Positions 32,772 through 44,367 of a DNA stretch of 64,000 nt are shown here, piece by piece; within the stretch, counting starts at the first letter, position 1; every line of letters starts with the position of its first letter. The position numbers and the translations under genes were made by a program. Source of the DNA: Sophora flavescens (Eukaryota; Streptophyta; Magnoliopsida; Fabales; Fabaceae); NCBI GenBank assembly GCA_030762895.1, contig CM061062.1, forward strand, positions 234,101,879 to 234,165,878, given 5' to 3'. The notes beneath the pieces are model-generated. The model searched no databases and had not been told where the DNA came from. It worked only from the letters and a program-made list of their open reading frames with translations.

Positions 32772-34356
32772 TGATATCGTGCGAATGCACGTGCGATTCC
32801 GGCAAGTGTACCGGATCGTCGCCAAGTAATAAAAGATATCGATCCCACAGAGACTGTGTTCTCGAATCACAACTAATTATCAAATCGATTAGATCTGGAC
32901 TGTTTAAAAAGATTTTTATATTTTTGAAATGGTTTTTGAATTTGAATTTAAGAGATAAAACAGAATCAAACAAAACAGAAAACAAATCTTTTTGATTTTT
33001 CAGATCTAAATGGGTTCCTAGGGATTTAGGTTACCACAAGATCGTTTACGTTATGAAGTTGATTACCCTTGTTAATTAGCGAAATTGCCTTGAAGGCGAG
33101 TTTATCCTCTGATAGCTTAAGCTCCCTCTCGGGTTACAAAAGCCGTGCCCAATTGACCCGACCCCTACTCTCGTGGTAGTCGATCCCATATTGAACCCTT
33201 TGCGTTTCGTGACAACTCGTTGATCCTCGAGGGACGGCTTCTAACTCTCGTGATTTCAGTCCCAAGTCTGACTCTATAGATCCGACACCTAGGTTCACCG
33301 CTAGGTTCCTCCCTAGAATGTCTAAGTCATGCAAATAACCTAAGTTCACCGCTAGGTTCCTCCTTAGAATATCTACGTCTCGCTGATAAGCGGCCACCGA
33401 ACTTTACGTGTGAAACACACTAGAAATCCTAAGTTCACCGCTAGGTTCCTCCTTAGAACGTCTACGTCATGCAAATAAGCGGTCGCCGATTTTACGATTG
33501 ATTAAACACTAGAAATCAGATCTAAAGTAAATCGTAATTAACAAAGAGTTTACATCAAATTTACATCATAAACAAACTTGGGCAGAGCCCTAATCCCTAG
33601 AAACTATGCTACTACTCACGCCTTGCCATGGAGATGACAGGCATGATTACAAATAACATGAAAATAACTAAGAGAAGAAGGAGAAGAAGAAAGAGATCCT
33701 AAATCTATGCCTAGAGTAGTAGCCCCAAAGGTCTCATGTTTTCTGCCTCTGCCTGGTCCCTTATTTATAGAATTGGGCAGTTAGAGTCCTAATCCAACTC
33801 AAATTAGATCCACTCTGTACTTCGAGCCAAGTAATACGCGGCACGGCCGTGATGGCTATCACGGCCTGGCCGTGACGGATTCTGCCTTGAAAATTCTTCA
33901 CTGGTTGGTCTGTCATGGCCGTGATGCTCATCACGGCCTGGCCGTGACGGCCATCACGGCCGTGATGGCCATCATGGCCTGGTCCTGACAGCTTCTGACT
34001 TTAGCCTTCTTTCTTTTCAGTTTTGCTCGATCATGGCCGTGATGGGCATCACGGCCGTGATGGGCAACACGGCTAGGCCGTGATGGGCATCACGGCTAGG
34101 CCGTGATGGGCATCACGGCTAGGCCGTGATGGGATCTGTTTGGCTCATTTTCTTCACTTTTAAAGCTCCATCTTCATCCAAACTCCATCATGGTTGATCT
34201 TGAGCATTTTACCCTTGATTTCTACAAAACAACACACGAAAACCGCCTTACCCGTTCCAAAGAAAAATTAAACTAAAATCTAATAAAAATATGCCTAAAC
34301 TACATGATAATGCATGCAAAATGATGGACAAAGATGAGGTGAAATCACACTCATCA
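32772..34356 (-). repeat. Array LTR3 (internal)
   Basis: 1585 bp, longer than the others because its last P1/P2 block is expanded. It shares the AACGTCTACGTCATGC variant with LTR2. Confidence 0.95.
33841..34130. repeat. P1/P2 palindrome cluster, LTR3 (expanded)
   Basis: P1P2 | P1P2P1P2 | P1P1P2P2P2. The GGGCATCACGGCTAGGCCGT unit is reiterated, accounting for most of the extra 64 bp. Confidence 0.85.
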
Positions 34357-36108
34357 AATCACCCCAAGCTTAAAACCTTGCTTGTCCTCAATCAATTACT
34401 CAGGCCATAAGATATAAATCATTCAAAGCATGGATAGTGAACTCAAAACCCTAGAAGCTAATCCAAGTAATAGGCATTTTTAATAAGCACTCAAGAGATA
34501 ATCAATTTCTAGTCCAATTAGAAGCTTAGGTTTTTTCAAGTTCATGTCCTCACTGATTTGGGCACTCATCTCACCTCACTCAAGTGTTTTAGGGTTTATG
34601 ACAATTCACTCCATTTCCTCAAGGAAAGTATTTTTACCATAGGCTTGACTATTAACCAAATCTCTACTTTATTTATGAAAACACTTAAGAATCAAGAGGT
34701 CTTTTCCTTTGGTTGTAATGTGGCCATGGGATTTATTGTAAGGTGGGAAAATCAAGGAAAAGGGAATTTCAAGAAGGCTAGATAGATTATCAAACATTAC
34801 AAAGCATGACACCTTCTAAAATACCCCTTTTTGGGCTTTGGTTTACTTTTCCACCTTTCTTCTTTTTTTCTTTTTTTTTTCTTTTTCTTTTCATTTCTCA
34901 CTTTCTTTGTCATCCCCTTCTCCATTTTTTTTTTTTCTGTTTATTTCATTTTTATTTGTTTGGAGAAGGGGAGATTTATAGCTCAAGAGAAATTACTTTC
35001 TAGTTTTTTTCATCCCATACTTTTTCCAACTACCAATTACCCTTTTTGTAATACTTTAAAAGGTGTCATACCAAGCATTATTTATCAAAGCAATTCAAGG
35101 TACCAAGAAAAGTATTTTATCTTTAGGCTCAAAATTGGGCAACTAAGGGGTAGCATTTATCAATCAAAGCTCGGGAGGCCGCAAAAATACCTAGTGCCTC
35201 AATCATTTCCAAAAATGTTTTCAGAAATTTTTAAGTTTTGAAATGGTTTCAAGTCAAGTTCTAGAAAATACAGCCCATGAGGAATTAAATCACTCTATCA
35301 CAAGAAATGGGGTAGATTTAGTGAATACCCCTTTTGGCTCAAAATCTTACATTTAGTAGTTCAAAAATCAGTGAGGTACACAAGTCTAAGGAACCACATG
35401 CTAATTATCAACTATCAAATGACTATCTCAAGAAATTTCATTTTTAGCCATATCACAAGAATAATGTAAAATTGGGTTCAAAATTCACTATCTCAATTCA
35501 TTTGGCTCCAAGTTCTCACAATCGGATGCATGTTCTAAGTGAGGGGCAATCTAGAGAATGTGATCATACCAATCTAAGCCTATGTGAATGCAACATGAAT
35601 GCAACAATGCAAATGCAAAAATAAATACCCCCACCCCAAGCTTGATTACTTACATTGTTTCCAATGTAAATAATCAAGTCGGAGAGAGGAGAAAAATGGA
35701 ACAACTTACCGAGTCGGTAGCGGGTGTTGGCTTCACATTCCAGTCAAAATTTGGGTAGAAATTTTATCACGGCCGTGATCTACATCACGGCTGGGCCGTG
35801 ATGCTCTCTGGCTTTGGCATCCTACTCATCACGCCCGTGATGGTTGTCACGGCTAGGCCGTGATCCTTTCTGTGCTCTTGTTTAGTTCATCACGGCCGTG
35901 ACCACTGTCACGGCCAGGGCGTGATGGCCTCTGACTTTATTTTTTTTATGCTCTTCTTCTCTTTCTCAACCTGAAAACACTAGACAAACCTATTAATGAT
36001 ATTTTTGCCTCTTGATCTTCTCAAATTATTCAAGAGGTGAATTCAAAAACAAAACGAAAAAGGGAAAGAAAACTTGGGTTGCCTCCCAAGAAGCGCTTAT
36101 TTATGGTC
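34357..36108 (-). other. Array unit 3: 3' non-coding region
   Basis: Same content as units 1 and 2. The hairpin arm is mutated (CAATCAA for CAAGCAA near 34388). Pyrimidine run about 34850-34935; P1/P2 cluster at 35766-35927. No supported gene. Confidence 0.75.
35766..35927. repeat. P1/P2 palindrome cluster, internal region 3
   Basis: Three pairs, matching the unit 2 cluster throughout by eye. Confidence 0.85.
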
Positions 36109-37438
36109 TTAAGCTTGACCAAACTTCCTTCCGTCAACCGGGGTCGGCTGGGCGTAGAAGTGCAGGCACACTTCTCTTCCATGGAGCTCCTTCAAATAGC
36201 CGTTTCTGCTCATACGGCCAATAATGCTTCCGCTTCGCTCTTTTCTCTCGAGCTTCCTAGCCTTCCTTCCTCCCGGCGGAAGTTTTGTTTCTGCATGGAC
36301 AGCAATCCCTATCTCACCACCGGGTGCATCTTCAACCATGCGTATCCTTGGGGTTGCTTCCATGCTGAGTTCTTTCTCTACCGCTGGAGTCTTTACATCA
36401 ATTCTGCACACATGGCTCTCAAAAGGAGGGGTTGTTACAAGAGTTCACTTGTTCACCCGAGCGTCGGATCCATGTGGGCATCCCATCATGTCATGTCCCC
36501 GCATTCCACAAATGTCACAAACAAGGTTAGTAGCACCTAATGCACTCACATTAGCTCTTTCAAGCCGATCAACACGTTTATTAAGTGAGTCTATCTTTGA
36601 CATACTAAGATCTGTGCTATTTACCTCCAACTTACCCCCCAAATCTTGTTCGGGTTATTACCTCTTTCGGATCCCCATTGGTGGTAGTTGGTGGCGACAT
36701 TCTCGATGATGTTGAATGCCTCAGTGAGAGGCCTATTCATAAACGCTCCACCAGCTGCAGAATCTAGTGACACCTTCGAAGAGTAGTCTAATCCGTTATA
36801 GAAGGTGTGCACTATTAACCACCTCTCGAGTCCGTGATGTGGGCACGACTCCAGCAGTCCCTTGTATCGATCCCAGGCTTCCGATAATGATTCTCCGTCT
36901 TTCTGGAAGAAGCCGGTGATCTGGGTTCTTATGTAGGCCGTCTTGGATGGAGGGAAGAATTTCTCCAAGAACGCCTGCTCCAATTGGTCCCAAGTAGTCA
37001 AGGTGTTAGCGGGAATTTGCTTAAGCCAGGCCTTCGCCTTTCCAGTGAGAGATGAGGGGAACAATCTCAAACGCACAACATCGACTGAGGCTCCATTAAT
37101 CCGGATTGCATCGGTGAACTCTAAAAATGTCTCTATGTGATCGGTCGGGTCCTCCGAAGGCAATCCTCCGAATTGATGTTGCCTAATCATGTTGATTAGC
37201 ATAGGTGGTATGGTATAGTTTTCCGCCTCAATCTCTGGCCTTGCAATCCCAGTTCGCAAGCCTCTCGTATTTGGGGCTGCGTAGTCCTTCAAAGGCTTTG
37301 TATCCGGTTGATTCGCCATGAGTGGAACGGGACTCAACCTTTCTCCCTCTCTTTGTAGTCTTCTACGTCCTCATGGAAGGTCCTCTCGATCTCCGGATCA
37401 ATCTCACTAAGGCTCCCAAGACTTAGAGATCTTTGCAT
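36109..37438 (-). pseudogene. gag: Array unit 3 gag
   Basis: ATG equivalent at 37438. A frame break near 37368 (GTCCTCATGG for GTCTGTGG) separates the first 30 or so codons. From 37337 the frame is open through the capsid core to 36621, with LPSEDPTDHIETFLEF, LRLFPSSLTGKAKAW and AAGGAFMNRPLTEAF. Further indels near 36640 and 36460 split off the coiled segment, the knuckle (CDICGMRGHDMMGC) and the basic tail (36411-36109). Its breaks are at different sites from units 1 and 2. Confidence 0.85.
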
Positions 37439-37575
37439 ATAACACACAGAGAGATGGATACAATAGAAGGAAAAGAATTTTTTTTTTTTAAATTTTTCAG
37501 AAATAAAAATCAAACAAAAAGAAAAGGTCCAGAAAAATCAATTCAAAATTTGAATTGAGATTCGAAAAGGCACAG

Positions 37576-37593
37576 TCCCCGGCAACGGCGCCA
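37576..37593 (-). promoter_or_regulatory. Array unit 3 primer binding site (tRNA-Asp)
   Basis: Identical to the sites of units 1 and 2, six bases from LTR4. Confidence 0.95.
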
Positions 37594-37599
37594 AAAACT

Positions 37600-39123
37600 T
37601 GATATCGTGCGAATGCACGTGCGATTCCGGCAAGTGTACCGGATCGTCGCCAAGTAATAAAAGATATCGATCCCACAGAGACTGTGTTCTCGAATCACAA
37701 CTAATTATCAAATCGATTAGATCTGGACTGTTTAAAAAGATTTTTATATTTTTGAAATGGTTTTTGAATTTGAATTTAAGAGATAAAACAGAATCAAACA
37801 AAACAGAAAACAAATCTTTTTGATTTTTCAGATCTAAATGGGTTCCTAGGGATTTAGGTTACCACAAGATCGTTTACGTTATGAAGTTGATTACCCTTGT
37901 TAATTAGCGAAATTGCCTTGAAGGCGAGTTTATCCTCTGATAGCTTAAGCTCCCTCTCGGGTTACAAAAGCCGTGCCCAATTGACCCGACCCCTACTCTC
38001 GTGGTAGTCGATCCCATATTGAACCCTTTGCGTTTCGTGACAACTCGTTGATCCTCGAGGGACGGCTTCTAACTCTCGTGATTTCAGTCCCAAGTCCGAC
38101 TCTATAGATCCGACACCTAGGTTCACCGCTAGGTTCCTCCCTAGAATGTCTAAGTCATGCAAATAACCTAAGTTCACCGCTAGGTTCCTCCTTAGAATAT
38201 CTACGTCTCGCTGATAAGCGGTCACGAACTTTACGTGTGAAACACACTAGAAATCCTAAGTTCACCGCTAGGTTCCTCCTTAGAACGCCTACGTCACGCA
38301 AATAAGCGGTCGCCGATTTTACGATTGATTAAACACTAGAAATCAGATCTAAAGTAAATCGTAATTAACAAAGAGTTTACATCAAATTTACATCATAAAC
38401 AAACTTGGGCAGAGCCCTAATCCCTAGAAACTATGCTACTACTCACGCCTTGCCATGGAGATGACAGGCATGATTACAAATAACATGAAAATAACTAAGA
38501 GAAGAAGGAGAAGAAGAAAGAGATCCTAAATCTATGCCTAGAGTAGTAGCCCCAAAGGTCTGATGTTTTCTGCCTCTGCCTGGTCCCTTATTTATAGAAT
38601 TGGGCAGTTAGAGTCCTAATCCAACTCAAATTAGATCCACCTGCTATTTCTGAGCCAAGTAATACGCGTCACACGGCGTGATGGCTATCACGGCCTGGCC
38701 GAGACGGATTCTGACTTGAAAATTCTACACTGGATGGTATGACATGGACGTGATGCTCATCACGGCCTGGCCGTGGACGGCCATCACGGCCGTGATGGCC
38801 ATCATGGCCTGGTCCTCCGATGACTTCGACTTTAGCCTTCTTTCTTTTCAGTTTTGCTCGATCATGGCCGTGATGGGCATCACGGCTAGGCCGTGATGGG
38901 CTCTGTTTGGCTCATTTTCTTCACTTTTAAAGCTCCATCTTCATCCAAACTCCATCATGGTTGATCTTGAGCATTTTACCCTTGATTTCTACAAAACAAC
39001 ACACGAAAACCGCCTTACCCGTTCCAAAGAAAAATTAAACTAAAATCTAATAAAAATATGCCTAAACTACATGATAATGCATGCAAAATGATGGACAAAG
39101 ATGAGGTGAAATCACACTCATCA
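37600..39123 (-). repeat. Array LTR4 (outer right, 5' LTR)
   Basis: 1524 bp, ends ACTCATCA directly before the right TSD. It shares AACGCCTACGTCACGC with LTR1. The region 38636-38830 has an unusual density of differences from the other three LTRs. Confidence 0.95.
38669..38897. repeat. P1/P2 palindrome cluster, LTR4
   Basis: P1P2 | P1P2P1P2 | P1P2, with degenerate arms (TCACACGGCGTGAT and GGCCGAGAC). Confidence 0.8.
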
Positions 39124-39128
39124 GTATG

Positions 39129-39546
39129 TCGTACAGTTATGGCCGTCTATTGTATGTTAAATGTGCGTCCAACGCTTATCGTGTCTATTGCCTGTTTGCA
39201 TGCTCTTATCTGACTCGTCTATGCTATTTGTTATTATTTACATTTATTATTTTTAAGACATATTTAATTCAAAAATTCTCTTTACTGAGTCAGTTATATC
39301 CATCATTTCTTTAACTTGCTTTTTACAGTTTCAAAAGCATGCGTCGTGTCAACATTTAATGAATGCCCTATCACATGTCTTTCAATCAAAAATTTTTAGA
39401 ATTATTTTTTCCGAGAAAAACTCTTCATATTTCGAAAACCTTTTTAAGTGTGTTTCTTCCCTCTGAAAAACCTTTCACTCTCACTGAACCTGAAAACTTC
39501 CTGTGAAAGATTTCTGTCACTTGAACCCTAACCTTCAAACTCAAAA
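39129..39546 (+). other. Copia-1 spacer between pol and 3' ORF
   Basis: AT-rich, no gene. It resumes copia-1 immediately after the array TSD and leads to the ATG at 39547. Confidence 0.6.
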
Positions 39547-40332
39547 ATGACTACTTCATTTGCTGCTAGTACCTACAATGTCAACACTCTTGGGATTGGA
39601 ATAAAGAATCATTTCGAGTTTTACATTCTGAAGGAATACAATGTTGATGTAAGTAACTACATAAATGCTGCTGGTTGGGGAGGATTGTTCGTGGTGAAGA
39701 TTTATGTTTACCCGGACCTGATTAGGGCTTTCTGGAGGGACCCTAAGGTTACTAAGACTGAAATTTTTGCTACAGTGCTGGGAATCAAACTGATTGTATC
39801 CAAAGCTACAATCACAACAGTAATTCACTATGCTCAGGAGGGTCTAACCCTAACTGAGAATTGGGAACAAGAACTGGGTGGACCAGAAGTTGTAGTTGCT
39901 TTTCTGACGAGGAGTGATACTGTCAAAAATCATTCATGGAAGGCTGTGGAGATGAAGGATGAAGTTTGTATTCTTCATCAAATACTGAACAAGACAGTAT
40001 TACATAAGGTTGGGTCAAAGGACAACCTTTCTGCCTTACACAAATTCTGTCTCTGCCACTTGCTAATTGAGACTAAGGTCAATCTACCTCACTTCCTGTT
40101 TGGTAGATTAAGAGATTACGTAGTTCATAGGGAGAAGGAGAGTGCTATTCCGTTCTGCCATCTGCTCTCCAAGATCTTCAAGTCACAGTAGGTTTATGCA
40201 AAACTTGAAGCCATGACTCCTGAAGAACAAGCTGCAATCCTCAAGGATAAGGGTATGTCTCCTGCAGTGTTTGGCAAAATGAACCTAACAAACATAAAGC
40301 TCAGTCCAGTTGCTCAGGTAGAACTGGCCAAG
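39547..40332 (+). pseudogene. Copia-1 extra 3' ORF, first part
   Basis: ATG at 39547 opens 214 codons to a TAG at about 40189. The frame then continues (KLEAMTPEEQAAILKDKG and GKMNLTNIKLSPVAQ) up to the T LTR insertion at 40338. Content: a globular domain with GWGGLFVVKIYVYPDLIRAFW and a long AIPFCHLLSKIF helix, resembling the 'putative plant transposon protein' domain found downstream of RNase H in large copia and gypsy elements. SIRE-type elements carry an env-like ORF at this place, but I see no signal peptide or membrane segment here. Function unknown. Confidence 0.65.
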
Positions 40333-40453
40333 CAAGGTGTAACATCTCGTTTTTCATAAACAAGCTTAACACATTTATATGTGTTATATATATGTTTTCA
40401 TACGCTTGTTAGGTTTGTTTTTGATGCCTAAGTTCATGTTTAGGAAAGTTTAG

Positions 40454-42624
40454 TGATAATCTTCAGTCTTGTTATGTTTTATCTATTATTTTAGAATGGA
40501 TTTCATCAATTAAATTTTGTTGAATGCTCGATTTAACCCAAATTAAACTTTGTTTTCCTATTTTAGTTATTTTAGAGTCAATGTGTATATTTAATTTATT
40601 TTAATTAGAATTTAATTGATTTTCTCAAGATTTTTTTATTTTAATTTTTTTTTAGGATGTATAAAGAACAAAAAGGAGCATGACAAATTTAATAAGTGCC
40701 GAAATGAAGTGAAAATACTACAGTACTTTCGGCCACTAAAATGCGTAGGCCCCAAAGTGAATTGCATGATTCCAATTTAATAATTTGGTATGAAAGCATT
40801 TGACAGTTGACAAAGCCACAAAACACAAGGTTCAGGAAGCAATGTCAATGTAATTGGAGACTTGGTTTTTTAATACGTGGGGCCCGCGTCCAAGTTAAAT
40901 GGAAACAAGAATTGAAGAATATTAAGGATTGGTCCACGTGAAGCACCAACAAAGAAGTCAATGGCATAAAACATTTGAGTTGTAACTGGTGCTGGAGTAA
41001 AACGTGAAACAAATTGTGCAAAGGCCCACACTATGGTTTTAAATGCAAATCAAATTGGATAACAATTCACAATTGCGTTATCAGGAAGAATAAAAGATAA
41101 GAGATTTTGGCAATTGAAAGTGGCAGAAGAAACAAATTTGTCGGGGCCCACTCCAAAGATTTTGATCCTAATTAAATTAGGAGATTGAGAGTTGCAATAT
41201 AAAAAGGGACGCACAGGAATCCCAGGGGAGAGCGCCGGATAGAGGGGGTTTTACCAAGGTTTACAAAACCGGACCGGCCATCGAACCGGTGAAGGCAGTG
41301 GTTCGAGGTTGATAGTGCTCACCGGGTTGAACCGGCGCGAACTGGTTGAACCTAGTTATAATTAAATAATATTATTTTAATTTTTAATATAATATTTGTA
41401 ACAATATTAAACAAAAAAACAACATAACAACTAAAATTATTAAGCACAATTTTTTTTATTTTGAAATTAAACTAAATAAATATAAAAATATATGTTAAAA
41501 TCATCTTCATAGGGAAAACCAACCCAAAATCTACAACTAGCCCACATATGTTAGAAAACAAAAGAATTGGGTTTTGGCTAGGATGTCCCAAATCCTTTTA
41601 TACTAATTTTTTATTTTTTTTCTAAGAAAACTGTTCGACCTGGTTACCGCGCGATTCACTACCTAAGTTATGACCGGTTTTACCGGTTTTGAACCGGTTT
41701 TCCGGTTTTTCCACCGGTTCGATGCTAGGCCGGTTTTCCCTGTGAACCGGACCGGCCAAGGTCCCGGTTCCCGGTCGGACCGGTCGGACCGGCCGGTCCG
41801 GTCCGGTTTTCAAAACCTTGGGTTTTACACGTGGAACATTAGCACCATTTGGGGAAGTACAGTAACAGTGCAGCGCGTTCGTGGTTCCGGTAATAATGTA
41901 ATTTTTAATGGAGTTTTCTTTTGTTCTTATTCTTTATTTTATGATTGAGTAATTATTTTGTTTTTAGGATTGGACAATATCCTTTGACATTATTATGATG
42001 AATATTTGATTTTTCCATTTTGTTAATGATCGATTCATTGATTTGGTTCTTATTGTGCTTTATCCATGTGAATTGATTGATCACATTTTTATATGTCTTA
42101 GATATTCTAGGGACGAACTTAGCGGTGAACTAGGTATCAGATCTATAGGAATTGAACTTAGGACTTAAATCATGAGAGTTAGAAGCGGTTATTCGAGGGT
42201 ACCATTGAATTATCATAAATCGTAATGGGTTCAATTTAAATACAATTACCACGAGAGTAGGGGTTGGTTTAATTGGACACGGTTCTTGTATTTCGAGAGG
42301 GAACATTAACTAAGTTAGGATGATTCACCTTCAATTGAGTTAAATATTAATAAAGGGGTAGTCAATTAGATTTCATAATTTGTCATTGTGGTAGCATCAA
42401 TCCTAGAAATCTCTTCTCATATTTAAAAACAAAAATATTTGATTTTGATTTCTTTTATTGTTTATTTTATTGAAATCTATTCACACTTATTTCTTAGTTC
42501 AAAATAGTTGTTTAATTTGTGAAGTGATACTTGGTTTCCCAATCCCTGAGTTCGATACTCGGTAATTTACTTGCCGTTTTAATTATTATTTGCTTCGATC
42601 CGGTACACTTGCCGGAGTACATCA
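40454..42624 (+). repeat. Old Athila-type solo LTR (plus orientation) with hAT MITE inside
   Basis: TGATAATC...GTACATCA with exact TSD TTTAG (40449-40453 and 42625-42629). The segment 42100-42420 and the terminus CGGTACACTTGCCGG are recognisable diverged homologues of the reverse complement of the array LTR, for example AGCGGTGAAC and GAGAGTTAGAAGC. A TATA-like CAATATAAAAAGG lies near 41193. Without the MITE it is about 1.6 kb, similar to the 1.52-kb array LTR. Heavy divergence makes it much older than the array. Confidence 0.85.
41255..41820. mobile_element. Non-autonomous hAT element (MITE), CCGG-rich
   Basis: Terminal inverted repeats CAAGGTTTACAAAACCGG and CCGGTTTTCAAAACCTTG, with an exact 8-bp TSD GGTTTTAC (41247-41254 and 41821-41828), identify hAT. 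It is 566 bp with no transposase. Both subterminal regions are packed with CCGGTT/GGACCGG repeats; the middle is AT-rich. Open frames here are translation of the repeats. Confidence 0.95.
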
Positions 42625-42629
42625 TTTAG

Positions 42630-43126
42630 CCTTAGAAAGGTTCAACCCTTTTAGAGTCCTAGTAACTTGTTTCACCGTTTTGGCCATATCTTGAGTTCTA
42701 GATGTCCATTTTGGGTGATCTTTGATGCATTGGAAAGCTAAGAGGATTATCTACAAGTATTATTTCAAGTTCTTTGGCCAAATTCGACTGTTTCAGGCTC
42801 GTCACGCGAGCCTTTGTTCGCCCCATGAAAATTCAAAATTCAGCTTCGTGTGAAATTGTTTCTCTGGCTCGCCCCGCGAACGGGAGCTCTCCCGACGAAT
42901 CGACGCACACCAGAAATGCGTTTTTGGGCTTCTAAATAGCCCAAATGACCCAAACTCTTATATAAACCATTAGACTCAACCTAAACCTAGTTCATACGAC
43001 CACAACACTCAGAAAACTGTCTCCCTCCTTCCCCTTTGAATCCTTATGGTTTTTCTCCCTAAAACTCCCTCAAAGGAACCCATTCTTCACCTCTTCTTGA
43101 TGGGAGAACATTGCTACGAATAGGGG
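42630..43126 (+). repeat. Family T solo LTR, middle part
   Basis: Continues the LTR after the nested Athila LTR. Contains GC-rich inverted pairs (GGCTCGTCACGCGAGCC at about 42797 and GGCTCGCCCCGCGAAC at about 42864) and a TATATAAA promoter-like box near 42960. No gene. Confidence 0.6.
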
Positions 43127-44301
43127 TGTAATACCCACTAAAATAACTTATTTAATTATATAGCGACATAAAGTATTAACATTAAAATATGAAAAAAAAA
43201 TGTTAAATTTGTTTGGCATGTTATAAATAATATAATATAAAATTATAATTATTTAAATATTCAATATTTAGTGAAGAATAAAAATTGAAATAAAGAATAA
43301 AAATAGGCATTTTGATTAATTACTGACATTTCCTTTTCACCTCTAGTGTCAAGAGTGACTAAAGGATAGAGATCTACTATTGTTAAAATATACAGTGAGT
43401 TTATAAGCTTATAGAGTGGGGGTTGTGGAAAACGTTGAGAACCCTATTTGCCTTTTTGGTCATTCTTAAGAGAAAGGGGAGAAGGTACGACAACCCAAGG
43501 GTGACTGAGTCTTGACGTGGTTTCTGCAGTGAGTGTGGCGATTCTGTTTCTACCGTTCCTTTTTCTCTTTCTAACGCATCAAATCAGGTGAGGGATTATC
43601 TCTTTATTATTGAGATATTTTTCTTTGATGGATTTGTGAGACCAAGAATTTGGGTGTAAGTGCATTTTCAGGTTAATCACGATCTACATATCTTTCAAAT
43701 AGTTTTGTTTGGTCAGTTGCTATTATTCTTTCATTTTATTTTCTAAATCTTAAACCTTATTTGAATCTTTGATTCATTTGGCCCTGCCACAATTGGGTAT
43801 TGGCATGTTTACTTTTTAATTCTGATCGGTAATCAAATTGAGGAATTCTATATGATTATTGGCTTCGAATAGTACAGTATAGGGGATGAAACCTTTTACC
43901 CTTTTTAATCTGTTAAACTTGCTCAAGGGAATGTAATAGGAAACATATAAATATTCATAAAAGGGTAATTAGGAATTAATATATATTGATACACGTACAG
44001 GGAATGGGCATTATTAGGATTTATATAATTCAATATATGGATATATTTTATATATAGTATCTTATGATTATAATCAATTAGAGATATATGGCATTGGAGT
44101 GTTATCGTGGATTTTAGTAAATTTAATGATACTTGGGCTAATATATTTTAATATAATTGATACTCTTTAATAATGAAATGGCAACCGTGTTAGCGAATGA
44201 AAATTTAGAATTTTCCTTTAATGATGAGACTGTTTATATGTATAATGAGGTACGTGGGTGTGCGTTGATTAAAATGTATTATATTGTACACTTATTTTGT
44301 G

Positions 44302-44367
<66 letters not shown>

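Larger units (their letters stand above)
23245..39123 (-). mobile_element. Tandem array of a gag-only Athila-lineage element: 4 LTRs, 3 internal regions
   Basis: Order on the plus strand: LTR1 23245-24765, internal 24766-28007, LTR2 28008-29528, internal 29529-32771, LTR3 32772-34356, internal 34357-37599, LTR4 37600-39123. Internal lengths are 3242, 3243 and 3243 bp. Each internal region has a tRNA-Asp primer site next to the right-hand LTR and a Gag gene on the minus strand, and no protease, RT or integrase. The exact 5-bp TSD GTATG flanks the whole block (23240-23244 and 39124-39128); no TSD occurs at internal LTR borders. So a single insertion later expanded, most simply by unequal recombination between LTRs. 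Confidence 0.95.

Noticed and set aside
33134..33397. Open frame with internal peptide repeats (RRNLAVNLG-like)
   Set aside because: It lies wholly inside an LTR and the peptide repeat is the translation of the LTR's direct DNA repeats.
41622..41948. Pro/Arg-rich open frames on both strands near 41.7 kb
   Set aside because: Translation of CCGG-rich hAT MITE repeats; open in both directions because of composition.
43122..43126. AGGGG as TSD of element B
   Set aside because: No matching AGGGG found next to an LTR end on the right, so the element border there cannot be supported.
44157..44366. Small protein ending in Tyr-Ile repeats
   Set aside because: Caused by the (AT)n microsatellite in the element B LTR.
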